From Lachnospiraceae bacterium (GTDB taxonomy: Bacteria; Bacillota; Clostridia; Lachnospirales; Lachnospiraceae), in NCBI GenBank assembly GCA_017521605.1, contig JAFXCD010000093.1, positions 1 to 52,985 of the forward strand: a stretch of DNA of 52,985 bases, written 5' to 3'. Of this stretch, positions 34,105 to 43,893 are shown in pieces. The notes beneath the pieces were generated by a model. That model did not search any database, was not told the origin of the DNA, and worked only from the letters and a program-made list of their open reading frames with translations. The position numbers and the translations under genes were made by a program. Within the stretch, counting starts at the first letter, position 1, and each line of letters begins with the position of its first letter.

Positions 34105-34980
34105 TTAGTAAACATCTTTGTATTTTCCCGGTGAAACACCAAAGGTTTTTTTGAAGTTACGTAAAAAAGAGGAGTAGTCTGAAAAACCGGACTCCTGATA
34201 TACCTGAGTGATTGTTTTGCCGGCCTTTAAACCGGCAACAGCATTAATCAGCCGTTTGTTTGTAATAAAGGAATGTACGGTAACACCGGTTAATTCCTTG
34301 AATTTACGCAGGAAATGATATTTGCTCATATGGACTTCCTGCGCCAGATCGGATAAAGAAATGGAACTTTGTATATGTTCCTCAATATAGGAGGAAACAG
34401 TTTCTACCAGAGGATGAGAGATGGTTTCCTCCTTTTTGAATGAATATTCTCCGGTATTGCAAAGTAAATTTAAGTATGCAAAAAACAGGGTAAGATATCC
34501 TCTGTCCATGACTTCTTTGGAGCCGGTATACTGTCCCTCAATTAATTCGCTAAGAACCAGTTTCATCAGGTATCCCTGCAACATTTCTTCATAATAAAGA
34601 GGAAAGTGGTAAGCGCAGTAGTCATGGTTACGAAAACAGGAGGTTAAATCCATCTGATTATCAGAAAGATAATCCAAGGTGTTTTTAGTAATCCATAGAA
34701 TAATTCGTCTGGAAGAATCGTGTTTATTCTCAATATAGTGATATTTATGCATTACATTAGAATCAATTAATAAAAAGTCTCCCTTTTTTAAATGATATGT
34801 CTGATTTTCCAAAAGAGAAGAATATTCACCCTCAAGGACATAAATAATTTCGTAAAAATTATGATAGTGAAAGCTACTTGCACCAATAGGGGCACCATGT
34901 TTTTCGTATACCTCAAATTTTTCATGAATCATATATTGGCGCTCATCAGTAGCTGCCAGAGTTTTGATTTTAGCACTCAT
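34105..34980 (-). CDS. AraC family regulator, probable activator of uxuAB
   Basis: 291 residues. N-terminal cupin (about 15-100: SFHYHNFYEIIYVLEG, KKGDFLLIDSNVMHKY) for sugar sensing; C-terminal double HTH (about 190-290) with ISLSDLAQEVHMSKYHF and the AraC signature ITQVYQESGFSDYSSFLRNFKKTFGVSP in pieces. Divergent from uxuA with 281 nt between the two starts, in which a 20-bp-spaced direct repeat lies. Most likely responds to a hexuronate or an intermediate and switches on uxuA-uxuB; the ligand is inferred. Confidence 0.87.
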   Translation of the reverse strand: MSAKIKTLAATDERQYMIHEKFEVYEKHGAPIGASSFHYHNFYEIIYVLEGEYSSLLENQTYHLKKGDFLLIDSNVMHKYHYIENKHDSSRRIILWITKNTLDYLSDNQMDLTSCFRNHDYCAYHFPLYYEEMLQGYLMKLVLSELIEGQYTGSKEVMDRGYLTLFFAYLNLLCNTGEYSFKKEETISHPLVETVSSYIEEHIQSSISLSDLAQEVHMSKYHFLRKFKELTGVTVHSFITNKRLINAVAGLKAGKTITQVYQESGFSDYSSFLRNFKKTFGVSPGKYKDVY

Positions 34981-35121
34981 TATTGTTGCAGTCTCCTTTC
35001 GCTATTCAAGGCATTTTGTGGATTTGTTGAACGGATTTTCAGAGTGAAATGTTTGAAAATATTAATATTTGTTAATAATATATAAAGCTGGATACAGTAA
35101 TTAATATAAAGCAATATGTGC

Positions 35122-35155
35122 TTGTTTTCAAGCAATATTTGTTGTTTTCAAGCAA
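35122..35155 (+). promoter_or_regulatory. Direct repeat, probable AraC-family binding site at uxuA
   Basis: TTGTTTTCAAGCAA occurs twice without change, at 35122-35135 and 35142-35155, exactly 20 bp apart (about two helical turns). The second copy covers the place where a -35 box for the TATACT at 35167 would lie, as in activator-dependent promoters. Confidence 0.75.
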
Positions 35156-35166
35156 ATTATTTGTGC

Positions 35167-35172
35167 TATACT
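35167..35172 (+). promoter_or_regulatory. uxuA -10 box, activator-dependent promoter
   Basis: TATACT at 35167-35172 with no recognisable -35 box at 16-18 nt upstream; that position is inside the second copy of the direct repeat. The 5' leader is about 85 nt. Confidence 0.6.
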
Positions 35173-35261
35173 CTATTTGACAGAGGAGTGAATATGGTCT
35201 ATTATAAATTCAAGTTGAACGTTTAGAGTAATAGATAAGTCAATTAACAGGAGGTAATTTT

Positions 35262-36335
35262 ATGCAGATGACATTAAGATGGTATGGTAGTAAATTTGAT
35301 ACCGTAACCTTGAAGCAAATTAGACAGATACCGGGTGTGACGGGTGTAATTTCCACACTTTATGCTACCTCTCCCGGAGAAGCATGGAAAATGGAAGATA
35401 TTTTAGCACTGAAGAAGGAAGTAGAGGATGCAGGGCTTAAGCTGATAGGTATTGAAAGTGTAAATATTCATGATGCCATCAAGGTGGGTACTCCTGACAG
35501 AGAACAATATATTGAGAACTACATTACTACTTTAGAGAGGCTGGGACAGGCTGATATTCATATGGTATGTTACAATTTTATGCCTGTATTTGACTGGACC
35601 AGAAGTGAACTGGCACGTGTACGTCCTGATGGTTCTACCGTACTTGCTTACAATCAGGAAGCAATCGATGCCATTAATCCGGAAAAGATGTTTGAGTCCA
35701 TTGCCGGTGATATGAACGGTACCGTAATGCCCGGTTGGGAGCCTGAACGTATGGCAAGAGTAAAGGAACTCTTTGAAATGTACAAGGATGTAACCGATGA
35801 GAAATTATTTGAAAACTTGAAGTATTTCTTGGAGAGAATTATGCCGGTTTGTGATAAGTATGATATCAACATGGCAATTCATCCGGATGACCCTGCTTGG
35901 AGTGTGTTTGGCTTGCCGCGTATTATTATCAACAAGGAAAACATCCTTCGCATGATGAAAATGGTGGACAACCCTCACAATGGTGTGACTTTCTGTTCCG
36001 GTTCTTATGGTACCAATTTAAACAATGATTTACCGGATATGATTCGTTCTTTGAAGGGTAGAGTACATTTTGCACATGTGCGTAACTTGAAGTTTAACTC
36101 ACCTACAGATTTTGAAGAAGCAGCACATCTTTCCAGCGATGGCACCTTCGATATGTATGAAATCATGAAGGCACTTTACGATATTGGCTTTACCGGACCA
36201 ATCCGTCCCGACCACGGTCGTATGATTTGGGATGAAGTGGCAATGCCCGGCTATGGTTTGTATGACAGAGCACTGGGTGCCACCTACTTGAATGGTCTTT
36301 GGGAAGCAATTCAGAAGAGCCAGGAAAGAAAATAA
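35262..36335 (+). CDS. uxuA: Mannonate dehydratase
   Basis: 357 residues, perfect AGGAGG site. Dehydrates D-mannonate to 2-keto-3-deoxygluconate in glucuronate breakdown. TIM barrel with MTLRWYGSKFDTVTL at the start, WDGEPWE-type blocks replaced here by EPERMARVKELF, the metal-binding Cys/His region NPHNGVTFCSGSYG, HFAHVRNLK, and RPDHGRMIWDE near the end. Length normal for Firmicutes UxuA. The dehydrogenase gene follows after 42 nt. Confidence 0.93.
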   Translation: MQMTLRWYGSKFDTVTLKQIRQIPGVTGVISTLYATSPGEAWKMEDILALKKEVEDAGLKLIGIESVNIHDAIKVGTPDREQYIENYITTLERLGQADIHMVCYNFMPVFDWTRSELARVRPDGSTVLAYNQEAIDAINPEKMFESIAGDMNGTVMPGWEPERMARVKELFEMYKDVTDEKLFENLKYFLERIMPVCDKYDINMAIHPDDPAWSVFGLPRIIINKENILRMMKMVDNPHNGVTFCSGSYGTNLNNDLPDMIRSLKGRVHFAHVRNLKFNSPTDFEEAAHLSSDGTFDMYEIMKALYDIGFTGPIRPDHGRMIWDEVAMPGYGLYDRALGATYLNGLWEAIQKSQERK

Positions 36336-36377
36336 TCTTTGGTAAAAGCGACCAAGATGCAGGAAAGGAAAAGAAAC

Positions 36378-37997
36378 ATGGAATTAACTTTGCAGAGTTT
36401 AATAGAACATCGTCAGGAATTTATTGATGCAGGATATTGTCTGCCGGAATTTGATTATGACAAGGTGATGGAGAATACAAAAAAACGCCCTACCTGGGTG
36501 CATTTTGGTGCAGGTAATATTTTTCGTGCATTTCAGGCAAATGTAGTACAGAAGCTTTTGAATAGAGGCGAGCTGGATACGGGCTTGATTGCAGCAGAAG
36601 GTTTTGACTATGAAATCGTAGAAAAAATGTACTGGCCCCATGATAATCTGGGTATTCTGGCTACATTGAAGGCAGATAATACTGTGGACAAGACCATTGT
36701 AGGTAGTATTATGGAATCTTTGGTGTTGGATAGCGAAAATGAAGCACAATATGGACGTTTAAAGGAGATTTTTGCAAATCCTTCTTTGCAGATGGCGAGC
36801 TTTACTATCACCGAAAAGGGATATTCCTTGGTAGATGGTAAGGGCAATACTGTGCCAGCAGTAGAAGCGGACTTCGCAAACGGACCGAAGAAGCCTGCGA
36901 GTTATTTGGGTAAGGTGGTTTCTCTGCTTTATACCAGGTACGAAAGCGGCAAACTTCCCATTGCCATGGTAAGTATGGATAACTGTTCACATAACGGTGA
37001 CAAGCTGGCGGCGGCAGTATTTGCTTTTGCAGATAAGTGGGCAGAAAACGGTGTGGCTGACAAGGGCTTTGCAGAATATGTACGAGATACAAAGGCAGTT
37101 TCTTTCCCTTGGAGCATGATTGACAAGATTACCCCCCGTCCGGACAAAACTGTGGAAGAAATGTTGAATGCAGATGGTATTGATGGACTGGACGCGGTTA
37201 TTACCTCTAAAAACACTTATGTGGCGCCTTTTGTAAATGCAGAGGAATGCGAATATCTGGTTATTGAAGACTGGTTTCCTAACGGCAAGAGTGCCTGGGA
37301 TAAGGGGGGCTTGATTTTTACAGACCGAGAAACCGTAGACAAGGTGGAGAAAATGAAGGTTTGTACCTGTTTGAATCCTTTGCACACCACCCTGGCAGTG
37401 TATGGTTGTCTGCTGGGATATACCTTGATTTCAGCAGAAATGAAGAACCCTGATTTAAAGAAATTTGTAGAAATTGTAGGCTATAAGGAAGGTCTGCCGG
37501 TGGTAGTAAATCCGGGCATTATCGATCCTAAGAAGTTTATTGACGAAGTGGTAAATAGCCGTATTCCCAATCCATTTATGCCGGATGCACCTCAGCGTAT
37601 TGCTACTGATACTTCCCAGAAGCTGGCCATACGTTTTGGTGAAACCATTAAAGCGTATGTAGCTCATGAGGAATTAGATGTAAAATCCCTGAAATTGATT
37701 CCGCTAGTTTATGCAGGATGGTTACGCTATCTTATGGCTGTGGATGATAACGGAAATTCTTTCGAACCCAGTTCGGATCCATTGTTGGATACAGTTATGC
37801 CTTATGTGGCAGAGTATGAGCTTAGTGAGGAGCCTAAGGACCTAAGCAAGTTGGACGAATTGCTGAAAAATGATAAGATTTTCGGTGTGAATCTTTTTGA
37901 GGTAGGATTAGCTGATTTGGTTAAGAAATATTTCGCTGAGTTAAGCTGTGGTCAAGGAGCAGTGGCTTCCACTGTAAGCAAATATGTAAATGAATAA
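36378..37997 (+). CDS. uxuB: Fructuronate reductase (mannitol dehydrogenase family)
   Basis: 539 residues from ATG 36378, preceded by AGGAAAGGAA; a further in-frame TTG (36339) and ATG (36357) lack a ribosome site. NADH-dependent reduction of D-fructuronate to D-mannonate, feeding UxuA. Rossmann motif HFGAGNIFRAFQ, the NCSHNGDKL-type active-site block (MVSMDNCSHNGDK), and FPWSMIDKITPRP; the C-terminal helical domain begins near CLNPLHTTLAVYG. Pairing with uxuA makes this substrate far more likely than mannitol or altronate. Ends at a good terminator. Confidence 0.9.
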   Translation: MELTLQSLIEHRQEFIDAGYCLPEFDYDKVMENTKKRPTWVHFGAGNIFRAFQANVVQKLLNRGELDTGLIAAEGFDYEIVEKMYWPHDNLGILATLKADNTVDKTIVGSIMESLVLDSENEAQYGRLKEIFANPSLQMASFTITEKGYSLVDGKGNTVPAVEADFANGPKKPASYLGKVVSLLYTRYESGKLPIAMVSMDNCSHNGDKLAAAVFAFADKWAENGVADKGFAEYVRDTKAVSFPWSMIDKITPRPDKTVEEMLNADGIDGLDAVITSKNTYVAPFVNAEECEYLVIEDWFPNGKSAWDKGGLIFTDRETVDKVEKMKVCTCLNPLHTTLAVYGCLLGYTLISAEMKNPDLKKFVEIVGYKEGLPVVVNPGIIDPKKFIDEVVNSRIPNPFMPDAPQRIATDTSQKLAIRFGETIKAYVAHEELDVKSLKLIPLVYAGWLRYLMAVDDNGNSFEPSSDPLLDTVMPYVAEYELSEEPKDLSKLDELLKNDKIFGVNLFEVGLADLVKKYFAELSCGQGAVASTVSKYVNE

Positions 37998-38010
37998 TAT
38001 GAGTGTTTTG

Positions 38011-38046
38011 GTGGTGCATTTTATGGTGGATGCACCACTTATTTTT
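38011..38046 (+). terminator. Intrinsic terminator of the uxuAB operon
   Basis: Perfect 9-bp stem GTGGTGCAT (38011-38019) with ATGCACCAC (38030-38038), followed by TTATTTTTT. Confidence 0.85.
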
Positions 38047-38070
38047 TGACCGGAAATGCCCAATAATCAT

Positions 38071-38099
38071 TTGCCATGAGGGGGAGTCCATGTTATACT
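38071..38099 (+). promoter_or_regulatory. Promoter of the DUF5717-like operon
   Basis: TTGCCA (38071-38076), 17-nt spacer, extended -10 TGT-TATACT (-10 at 38094-38099). The leader to the first gene is about 70 nt. Confidence 0.65.
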
Positions 38100-38178
38100 T
38101 ATGGATAGTGGGTGATTTTATCCCTTTGAGGGAAAAGAGCTTGGATTATCATGAAAAAGCATGGTCGGGAGAGTATGT

Positions 38179-41100
38179 ATGCGGGAAGCAATAGAACAAA
38201 TTTTAGATGGTACATATGATTATGAAAAAGGTGCTTTGAACTTTTCCTGTACAAAGCTGGAGATAGAGCTGCAGAAGGGTGAAATCTATGAGGGAAGTTT
38301 TACCATTCTTGCGTCGGAGGGAAAGTATACTGTAGGCTACATTACTGCTACCGACCCCAGGATGGAGTGTTTGTCTACAGAAATACATGGCAATCAGGAG
38401 GAGATTGCTTTTCGCTTTCATGGAGAATGGATGGAAGAAGGGGAAGTGACCAAGGGTGAATTTCAGGTGGTAAGTAACAAAGGAGAGTATTATTTACCAT
38501 TTGTAGTCAGTGTAATGCATGGTGCGCCAAAGTCTTCCATGGGACTTGTGAAGAATCTGTTACAGTTTACCAATCTGGCCAGAAGCAACTGGCAGGAAGC
38601 GGTAAGTGTTTTTTATTCACCGGCATTTGCCCAGGTGTTAAAGGAATCAGGAAATCAGTTGTATCTGACTTATCGAGGTCTGGCTATTCAGGAAGGGAAT
38701 GAACAGCATGTGGAAGAATTCCTGGTGGCAGCCAACAAGAAACAGAGAATAGAATATTTGGCTTCTGAAAAGAGGATATTTCTGGAGAATCCGGTAGGAA
38801 TTACAGAACAGCCTATACATATTTTCAGAAACGGTTGGGGATACACCAATCTGGAAGTATGGTGTGACGGAGATTTTCTGTTTGTAGAAAAGAATATAAT
38901 TACAGAAGATGACTTTCTGGGAAATCAGTTTACTCTTCCGGTTTATGTGGATAATGCGTTATTACATCAAGGCAGAAATATGGGCAAAATCTTACTTAAG
39001 AGTATCGGGTGTGAGGTGGAAATCCCTATCACCATATTGAATCGGAATGGCAATAAGGAAGAGTTCTTTGAAAGAACAGAGTATAAAAAATATATTTACA
39101 GTCTGGTGCAGAAGTTTCAGGAGTTGCGCTTAGAAATGATAAATAAGGCAGATTGGCTTCAGGAAGTTACAAGAATCATTGAACGTATGGTTATGTTGAA
39201 TGAAAAGGATGTGATGACAAGACTTTATCAGGCACATTTGCTTTTAACCAAAGAGCAAGTAAATGAAGCCGGCTGGATTTTAGAGCATGTAGGTGAATTG
39301 ATGGATGATGCAGAACCTACATTGGAGGCATATTATTTGTATTTAAATTCCCTGTATCGGAAGGAAGAGGGATATAATGGTGAGATGAACTGGCAGGTGA
39401 ACAGGATTTACCGGGAATATGGTAATGATTGGCGCGTGGCATGGCTTTTGCTGTTTATGACAGAGGAATATAACAGGGAACCAATTCTTAAGTGGAATTT
39501 ATTGAAGGAACAGTTTGGAAATGGTTGCCGCAGTCCGTTAATCTATCTGGAAGCATTATTATTGTTAAATCAGAACCCGACTTTATTACGTAAAATAGAA
39601 GGTTTTGAAATGCAGGTGCTTCATTATGGTAAAAAGAAGGAAAAAATAGGTCTTGAATTATTGGAACAGGTTATTTATTTGTCGGAACGAACAAAAGATT
39701 ACCACCCCCTTCTTTATGCACTTTTAGTGAGTAATTATCAAAAAAAAGCAGATGAGAGAGTATTAAAAGAAATATGTACACAATTAATCAAAGGCAACAG
39801 AACGGATACAGAGGCCTTTGACTGGTTTGAAAAAGGTGTAGAAGCAGGAATTCGTATTACTAATCTGTATGAATATTATATGATGTCTATGGATTTGGAA
39901 AAGGACTGTGAAATTCCTAAACAGGTATTGTTGTATTTTACATATCAGACCAATTTGGATTATTTTCATAATGCGTATTTATTTTATTATGTAACAAAGC
40001 GGGAAAGAACTCTGGCAGATATATATATGAATTATCGTCCCAGAATCCAGCTTTTTGTGAAGGAACAGGTATTGAAAGGGCGTATTAACAGGCATTTGGC
40101 AGGCTTGTACCGTCATTTCCTAAATAAGGACATATTGGATGGAGATATGGCTAATAGTTTATCCGGTCTTTTGTTTACCTATGAGATAAGATTGGAGCGT
40201 AAGGACATTAAGCATGTAATAGTGTGTCAGCCCAATCATTTAAAAGAGCAAAAGTATGCAGTGTCAGGAGACAAAGCATGGATTTCTTTATATGGAAAAG
40301 CCAATAGTATTCTGTTTGAGGATTACCAGGGACTTCGCTATGCCTGTGATGTGCCATATACCATGGAGGAGCTTATTTTACCAAAGGAACTTTTGGATAA
40401 AGTAATTCCCATGGTGGAGAATAATCCGGCATTGGATATTTATTTATATGGTATGCCCCGAAAGGGTATAGATGTTAATGAACAGGAAATACAAAGATGG
40501 ATAAGACTATCGGGATATGAGTACCTGCCGGATTTTATCCGGGGAGATATTGTTATAAAGCTTCTCAAGTATTATGGAAAGGAAGAAGATAACAGATATC
40601 TGATAGAATATCTGAGCAACCTGGATGGTGGATTTATGTCTGCTACACAGCGGGGAGAGGTCGTTCGGCAGATGGTGCTTTGCGATTGCATGGATATGGC
40701 GTATGGCTGGTATGATAAGTATGGCAATTGCAAGGTAGATGATAAAATATTGTTACATCTGTTTGAGGCACAGGTGGACAGAGGACATGTCAGTCCCGGA
40801 GGAGAATTGGCAGTATACGTTTATCATTTGATGAAAAGAGGTACCTTTAGTGGTAAGTTATTAGCCTATTTAATGTCATGTTACCAAGGGTTAATAAGAG
40901 ACTTGCGTAAGATTTGGACTATTTCAAAAAACTATGCTGTAGATCGAAAAGCCTTTTGTGAGCGATTTGTGATACAGTCATTATTCTCCGGATATTATGT
41001 GAGTGAGCAGGCAGAAATTTTCAAGGAATTTGTATTTGCCAATGGGGATGAAGAGGTTATTGAAGCCTATTTGACCAAACATAGCTATGAAGCCTTTACC

Positions 41101-41736
41101 ACAAATATGTTAGTTCAGCAGGAAGTATTGTTGGAAATCAGCCGGTTACATAGTGTTGGAAAAGTGGTGCCGGAGATTTGTCGATTGGCATATCTGAAGT
41201 ATTACGCAGAAAACAGGGAAGAGATTCAGAAGGAAGATGTTTCCATAATTCGGGGTTTTATGGATGATATGCTTGAAGAAGGAATCTATTTAAATTGTAT
41301 AATGGATTTGCGGCAGTATAGTAGTAAGTCTCAACTTTTAATGGACCGTTCTTTGGTTGAGTATCATGGTGATTCTCAAAGCCAGCCGGTAATTCATTAT
41401 CTGATTATCGGTGAAGATGGAGAAGTGGGTGACTATGTGTCAGAGCCGATGAAGCATGTGCTGGGTGGGATTTTTGTTAAAGAATTCATTTTATTCTTTG
41501 GCGAAAGTCTGCAGTATTATATTGTAGAAGCTGGAGAGGGCGAAGGTAAGCTTACACAAAGTGGTACCATACAGAGGAATGAAATGTTAGGCGAAGAGTT
41601 TTACGGCAGATATGGTGTTATTAATGATATTATTATCAGCAAAACCATGCAGGATTACAATACCTTTGATAATCTGTTGGAAGAATATTACAGAAATGAT
41701 TTTTATAATCAGGAATTGTTTAAACCTAGAAAATAA
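38179..41736 (+). CDS. Giant protein of unknown function, DUF5717-like
   Basis: 1185 residues from ATG 38179, which has GGGAGAG about 7 nt upstream; the frame begins at ATG 38161, with weaker context. The first ~290 residues are beta-rich, with repeats resembling immunoglobulin-like modules (FSCTKLEIELQKGEIYEGSF, then YTVGYITATDPRME). The next ~750 are alpha-helical in pairs resembling tetratricopeptide or HEAT-like solenoids (LLTKEQVNEAGWILEHVGEL, WRVAWLLLFMTEEY). The final ~150 are beta again (QPVIHYLIIGEDGEVGDYV). No signal peptide or clear membrane helix, so cytoplasmic. From memory this pattern is the DUF5717 family. It heads a four-gene operon of uncharacterised function. I cannot offer a biochemical activity. 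Confidence 0.75.
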   Translation: MREAIEQILDGTYDYEKGALNFSCTKLEIELQKGEIYEGSFTILASEGKYTVGYITATDPRMECLSTEIHGNQEEIAFRFHGEWMEEGEVTKGEFQVVSNKGEYYLPFVVSVMHGAPKSSMGLVKNLLQFTNLARSNWQEAVSVFYSPAFAQVLKESGNQLYLTYRGLAIQEGNEQHVEEFLVAANKKQRIEYLASEKRIFLENPVGITEQPIHIFRNGWGYTNLEVWCDGDFLFVEKNIITEDDFLGNQFTLPVYVDNALLHQGRNMGKILLKSIGCEVEIPITILNRNGNKEEFFERTEYKKYIYSLVQKFQELRLEMINKADWLQEVTRIIERMVMLNEKDVMTRLYQAHLLLTKEQVNEAGWILEHVGELMDDAEPTLEAYYLYLNSLYRKEEGYNGEMNWQVNRIYREYGNDWRVAWLLLFMTEEYNREPILKWNLLKEQFGNGCRSPLIYLEALLLLNQNPTLLRKIEGFEMQVLHYGKKKEKIGLELLEQVIYLSERTKDYHPLLYALLVSNYQKKADERVLKEICTQLIKGNRTDTEAFDWFEKGVEAGIRITNLYEYYMMSMDLEKDCEIPKQVLLYFTYQTNLDYFHNAYLFYYVTKRERTLADIYMNYRPRIQLFVKEQVLKGRINRHLAGLYRHFLNKDILDGDMANSLSGLLFTYEIRLERKDIKHVIVCQPNHLKEQKYAVSGDKAWISLYGKANSILFEDYQGLRYACDVPYTMEELILPKELLDKVIPMVENNPALDIYLYGMPRKGIDVNEQEIQRWIRLSGYEYLPDFIRGDIVIKLLKYYGKEEDNRYLIEYLSNLDGGFMSATQRGEVVRQMVLCDCMDMAYGWYDKYGNCKVDDKILLHLFEAQVDRGHVSPGGELAVYVYHLMKRGTFSGKLLAYLMSCYQGLIRDLRKIWTISKNYAVDRKAFCERFVIQSLFSGYYVSEQAEIFKEFVFANGDEEVIEAYLTKHSYEAFTTNMLVQQEVLLEISRLHSVGKVVPEICRLAYLKYYAENREEIQKEDVSIIRGFMDDMLEEGIYLNCIMDLRQYSSKSQLLMDRSLVEYHGDSQSQPVIHYLIIGEDGEVGDYVSEPMKHVLGGIFVKEFILFFGESLQYYIVEAGEGEGKLTQSGTIQRNEMLGEEFYGRYGVINDIIISKTMQDYNTFDNLLEEYYRNDFYNQELFKPRK

Positions 41737-41750
41737 TCAGGAGGGAACCG

Positions 41751-43004
41751 GTGTTACTGAATTCAGCTAGTGAGAATATAATAATAGGATATGACTTAAC
41801 CAATACCTGCTCCCAAATCAGTTATCAATTTCTGAAAAGTGGTAGTCAGGTAGAGACTTTGACTGCTGTAGCCGGTCAGGAAAATTATGATATTCCTACG
41901 GTGTTATGCAAAAAATGCGGCGTAAATCAATGGCTTTTTGGAAAAGATGCATTGCGTTTTTATGAAAATGACCCATTGGAAGGGATTTTGGTAGATGATT
42001 TGCTGCAATTAGCCATAAAAGGTGAGATGGTGCAGCTGGGTGGCAAGGGATATGACCCGGTAGCATTGCTGACACTTTTTGTGAAAAGAAGTCTGGGAAT
42101 GTTATCCCATATTGCTACCATGGATAAGATTTATGGAATTTTGTTTACCTGTGAGGAATTGACTCCGAGAGTAATAGAAGTTCTGACCATGGTTGTCAAT
42201 GGATTGGATTTGAAAAATACAAAGATATATTTCCAAAACTATGAAGAAAGCTATTATGGATATATGCTGCACCAGCAGCAAGAGCTTTGGAAGGAACAAT
42301 CCATTTTATTCGATTATCGTGGGGATGCAGTAAAGGTAATGAAGTTGCAGAAGAATACCAAGACCACGCCCATTGTAGTTTATGTGGATAGAAAGGAAAA
42401 AAACTTTGGTGGCGGCGATAAGGCTTTTTTAGAACTGGCAAAGGAATGTATGATAGAAGGAACTACATCCTCAGTATATCTGATTGGTGAAAAGTTTGCC
42501 GGTGGCTGGATGGAGGAATCCTTACGTTTCTTATGTGAAGGCCGCAGAGTCTTTCAGGGTAACAATCTGTATAGCAAAGGAGCCTGTTATTGTTTGTCAG
42601 AGCGATTAATGCCTACTGCCATGGGAAAGGAGCATGTTTTCTTAGGAGAAGACAAGCTGAAATCCAATGTCGGTATGTTTGTGTTAAAGAGAGGCCAGGA
42701 ATCTTATTTTGCTATTTTAGATGCCGGTGTAGATTGGCGGGATATTTCTTTTGAGTGTGAGATTTACTTGCAGGATGAAAACAACCTGGAGCTGGTGGTG
42801 ACACCATTGTTAGGTGGTAAAGTCAAAATGGTGGAAATACCTTTGGAGGGGTTGTATTTAAAGAAGGGAGAAACCACACGAATTTACATGAAGTTTACCA
42901 TGCCGCAGGAAAACCTTCTAAGTATGGAAATAGAAGATTTAGGGTTTGGAATGTTTAGGGAATCTGTAGAAACTGTGTGGAAGCAAGAGATATCACTGGA
43001 TTAA
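41751..43004 (+). CDS. Actin/Hsp70-like fold protein, DUF5716-like
   Basis: 417 residues, GTG start with AGGAGGG 5 nt upstream. The N-terminus IIIGYDLTNTCSQISYQF resembles the phosphate-1 loop of the Hsp70/actin superfamily, with DLTNT in place of DLGTT. A second lobe carries VYLIGEKFAGGWMEESL followed by GACYCLSE, like the adenosine-binding motif and the helix after it. The last ~100 residues form a beta domain comparable to an Hsp70 substrate-binding sandwich. I recall the family as DUF5716. Whether it hydrolyses ATP is unclear because the phosphate-1 loop is altered. 14 nt after the giant protein gene. Confidence 0.72.
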   Translation: MLLNSASENIIIGYDLTNTCSQISYQFLKSGSQVETLTAVAGQENYDIPTVLCKKCGVNQWLFGKDALRFYENDPLEGILVDDLLQLAIKGEMVQLGGKGYDPVALLTLFVKRSLGMLSHIATMDKIYGILFTCEELTPRVIEVLTMVVNGLDLKNTKIYFQNYEESYYGYMLHQQQELWKEQSILFDYRGDAVKVMKLQKNTKTTPIVVYVDRKEKNFGGGDKAFLELAKECMIEGTTSSVYLIGEKFAGGWMEESLRFLCEGRRVFQGNNLYSKGACYCLSERLMPTAMGKEHVFLGEDKLKSNVGMFVLKRGQESYFAILDAGVDWRDISFECEIYLQDENNLELVVTPLLGGKVKMVEIPLEGLYLKKGETTRIYMKFTMPQENLLSMEIEDLGFGMFRESVETVWKQEISLD

Positions 43005-43017
43005 TTGAGAGGTAGTT

Positions 43018-43860
43018 ATGAAGGCTAGATTATGTCTGGGAGTTTATGCTACAAATGCATATTGTTTTGAAGGCTTAGGTGTGTCTGTATATTGTATGGA
43101 GGAGCTTTCGTATTGCCTGAAGGAGCATGCTTTTTTGCTGGGAACCGAGATTATGAGTGATGAATTATTGCACTTTATAGGCTCGGATTGTCAGGTGCCT
43201 GAATTGGAAAGACAGTTGTATCCTATGGTGCATCAGAAGGGTTCTTTAAGTGTTTTTGTGGCTACCATATTGGATTATGTGGGCTTCTTTGAAGAGAAGG
43301 ATATAAAGAATGTAGAAGATACGGTACGTTTGGGGTCCGGACTTTCTGAACATGAGAAGAAGAAACGGCAAATAGATAATCTTTTAGAAAGAAAGAAGTA
43401 TTATGCTGCCATTGAAGCTTATAACCAATTGATTGACCGAATGGAAGAAGAAGGAAAAAGTAATCCTCAAATAGGCGGTTTTATAGCTGATTTGTATTAT
43501 AATCGGGGTGTGGTATATGCCAATTTGCTTTTATATAAGCAGGCAGCTGAAAGCTTCAGAGAGTCTTACAATTGGAAGAAGGATGATGAAGCTTTACGAG
43601 GTTATTTTTTTGCCAGAAGGATGGAGCTTTCTGATCATGAATATGTGGCACTTGTTGCCAAGCATCCGGAATGCTATGGGATATCCATGCAGGTAGAGCA
43701 AAAAATGAAGGAGTTAGCAGAACAATGGCAAGAATCCCCTGAGAGTATGGGTCTGGATAATATGCGACGTTGGCGTACTACAGGTGATAGCCATAAGTAT
43801 TATGCGGAATGTGACCAAATAGTTAAAATTATTCAAGAGGATTATCGTAACTGTATTTAG
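43018..43860 (+). CDS. TPR-containing protein of the DUF5717-like operon
   Basis: 280 residues, GAGAGG before the ATG. No signal peptide. The first ~110 residues are mixed alpha/beta, reading like a small regulatory domain. Residues about 125-200 hold two TPR-like helical hairpins (KKYYAAIEAYNQLIDRM; NRGVVYANLLLYKQAAESF), the usual protein-docking repeats. The C-terminus is highly charged. Probably binds one of the other operon products. Function unknown. Confidence 0.68.
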   Translation: MKARLCLGVYATNAYCFEGLGVSVYCMEELSYCLKEHAFLLGTEIMSDELLHFIGSDCQVPELERQLYPMVHQKGSLSVFVATILDYVGFFEEKDIKNVEDTVRLGSGLSEHEKKKRQIDNLLERKKYYAAIEAYNQLIDRMEEEGKSNPQIGGFIADLYYNRGVVYANLLLYKQAAESFRESYNWKKDDEALRGYFFARRMELSDHEYVALVAKHPECYGISMQVEQKMKELAEQWQESPESMGLDNMRRWRTTGDSHKYYAECDQIVKIIQEDYRNCI

Positions 43861-43893
43861 TAAGAAACAAAGGAAATGAAAGGGCCGGACACT

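Noticed and set aside
36339-36377. Longer N-terminus for uxuB from TTG 36339
   Set aside because: No ribosome site before it, whereas AGGAAAGGAA sits correctly before ATG 36378.
38090-38194. 34-codon ORF (MLYLWIVGDF...) behind a GAGGGGGAG stretch
   Set aside because: It overlaps the promoter of the DUF5717-like operon, so it would lie mostly upstream of or at the transcript start, and runs into the giant gene's start.
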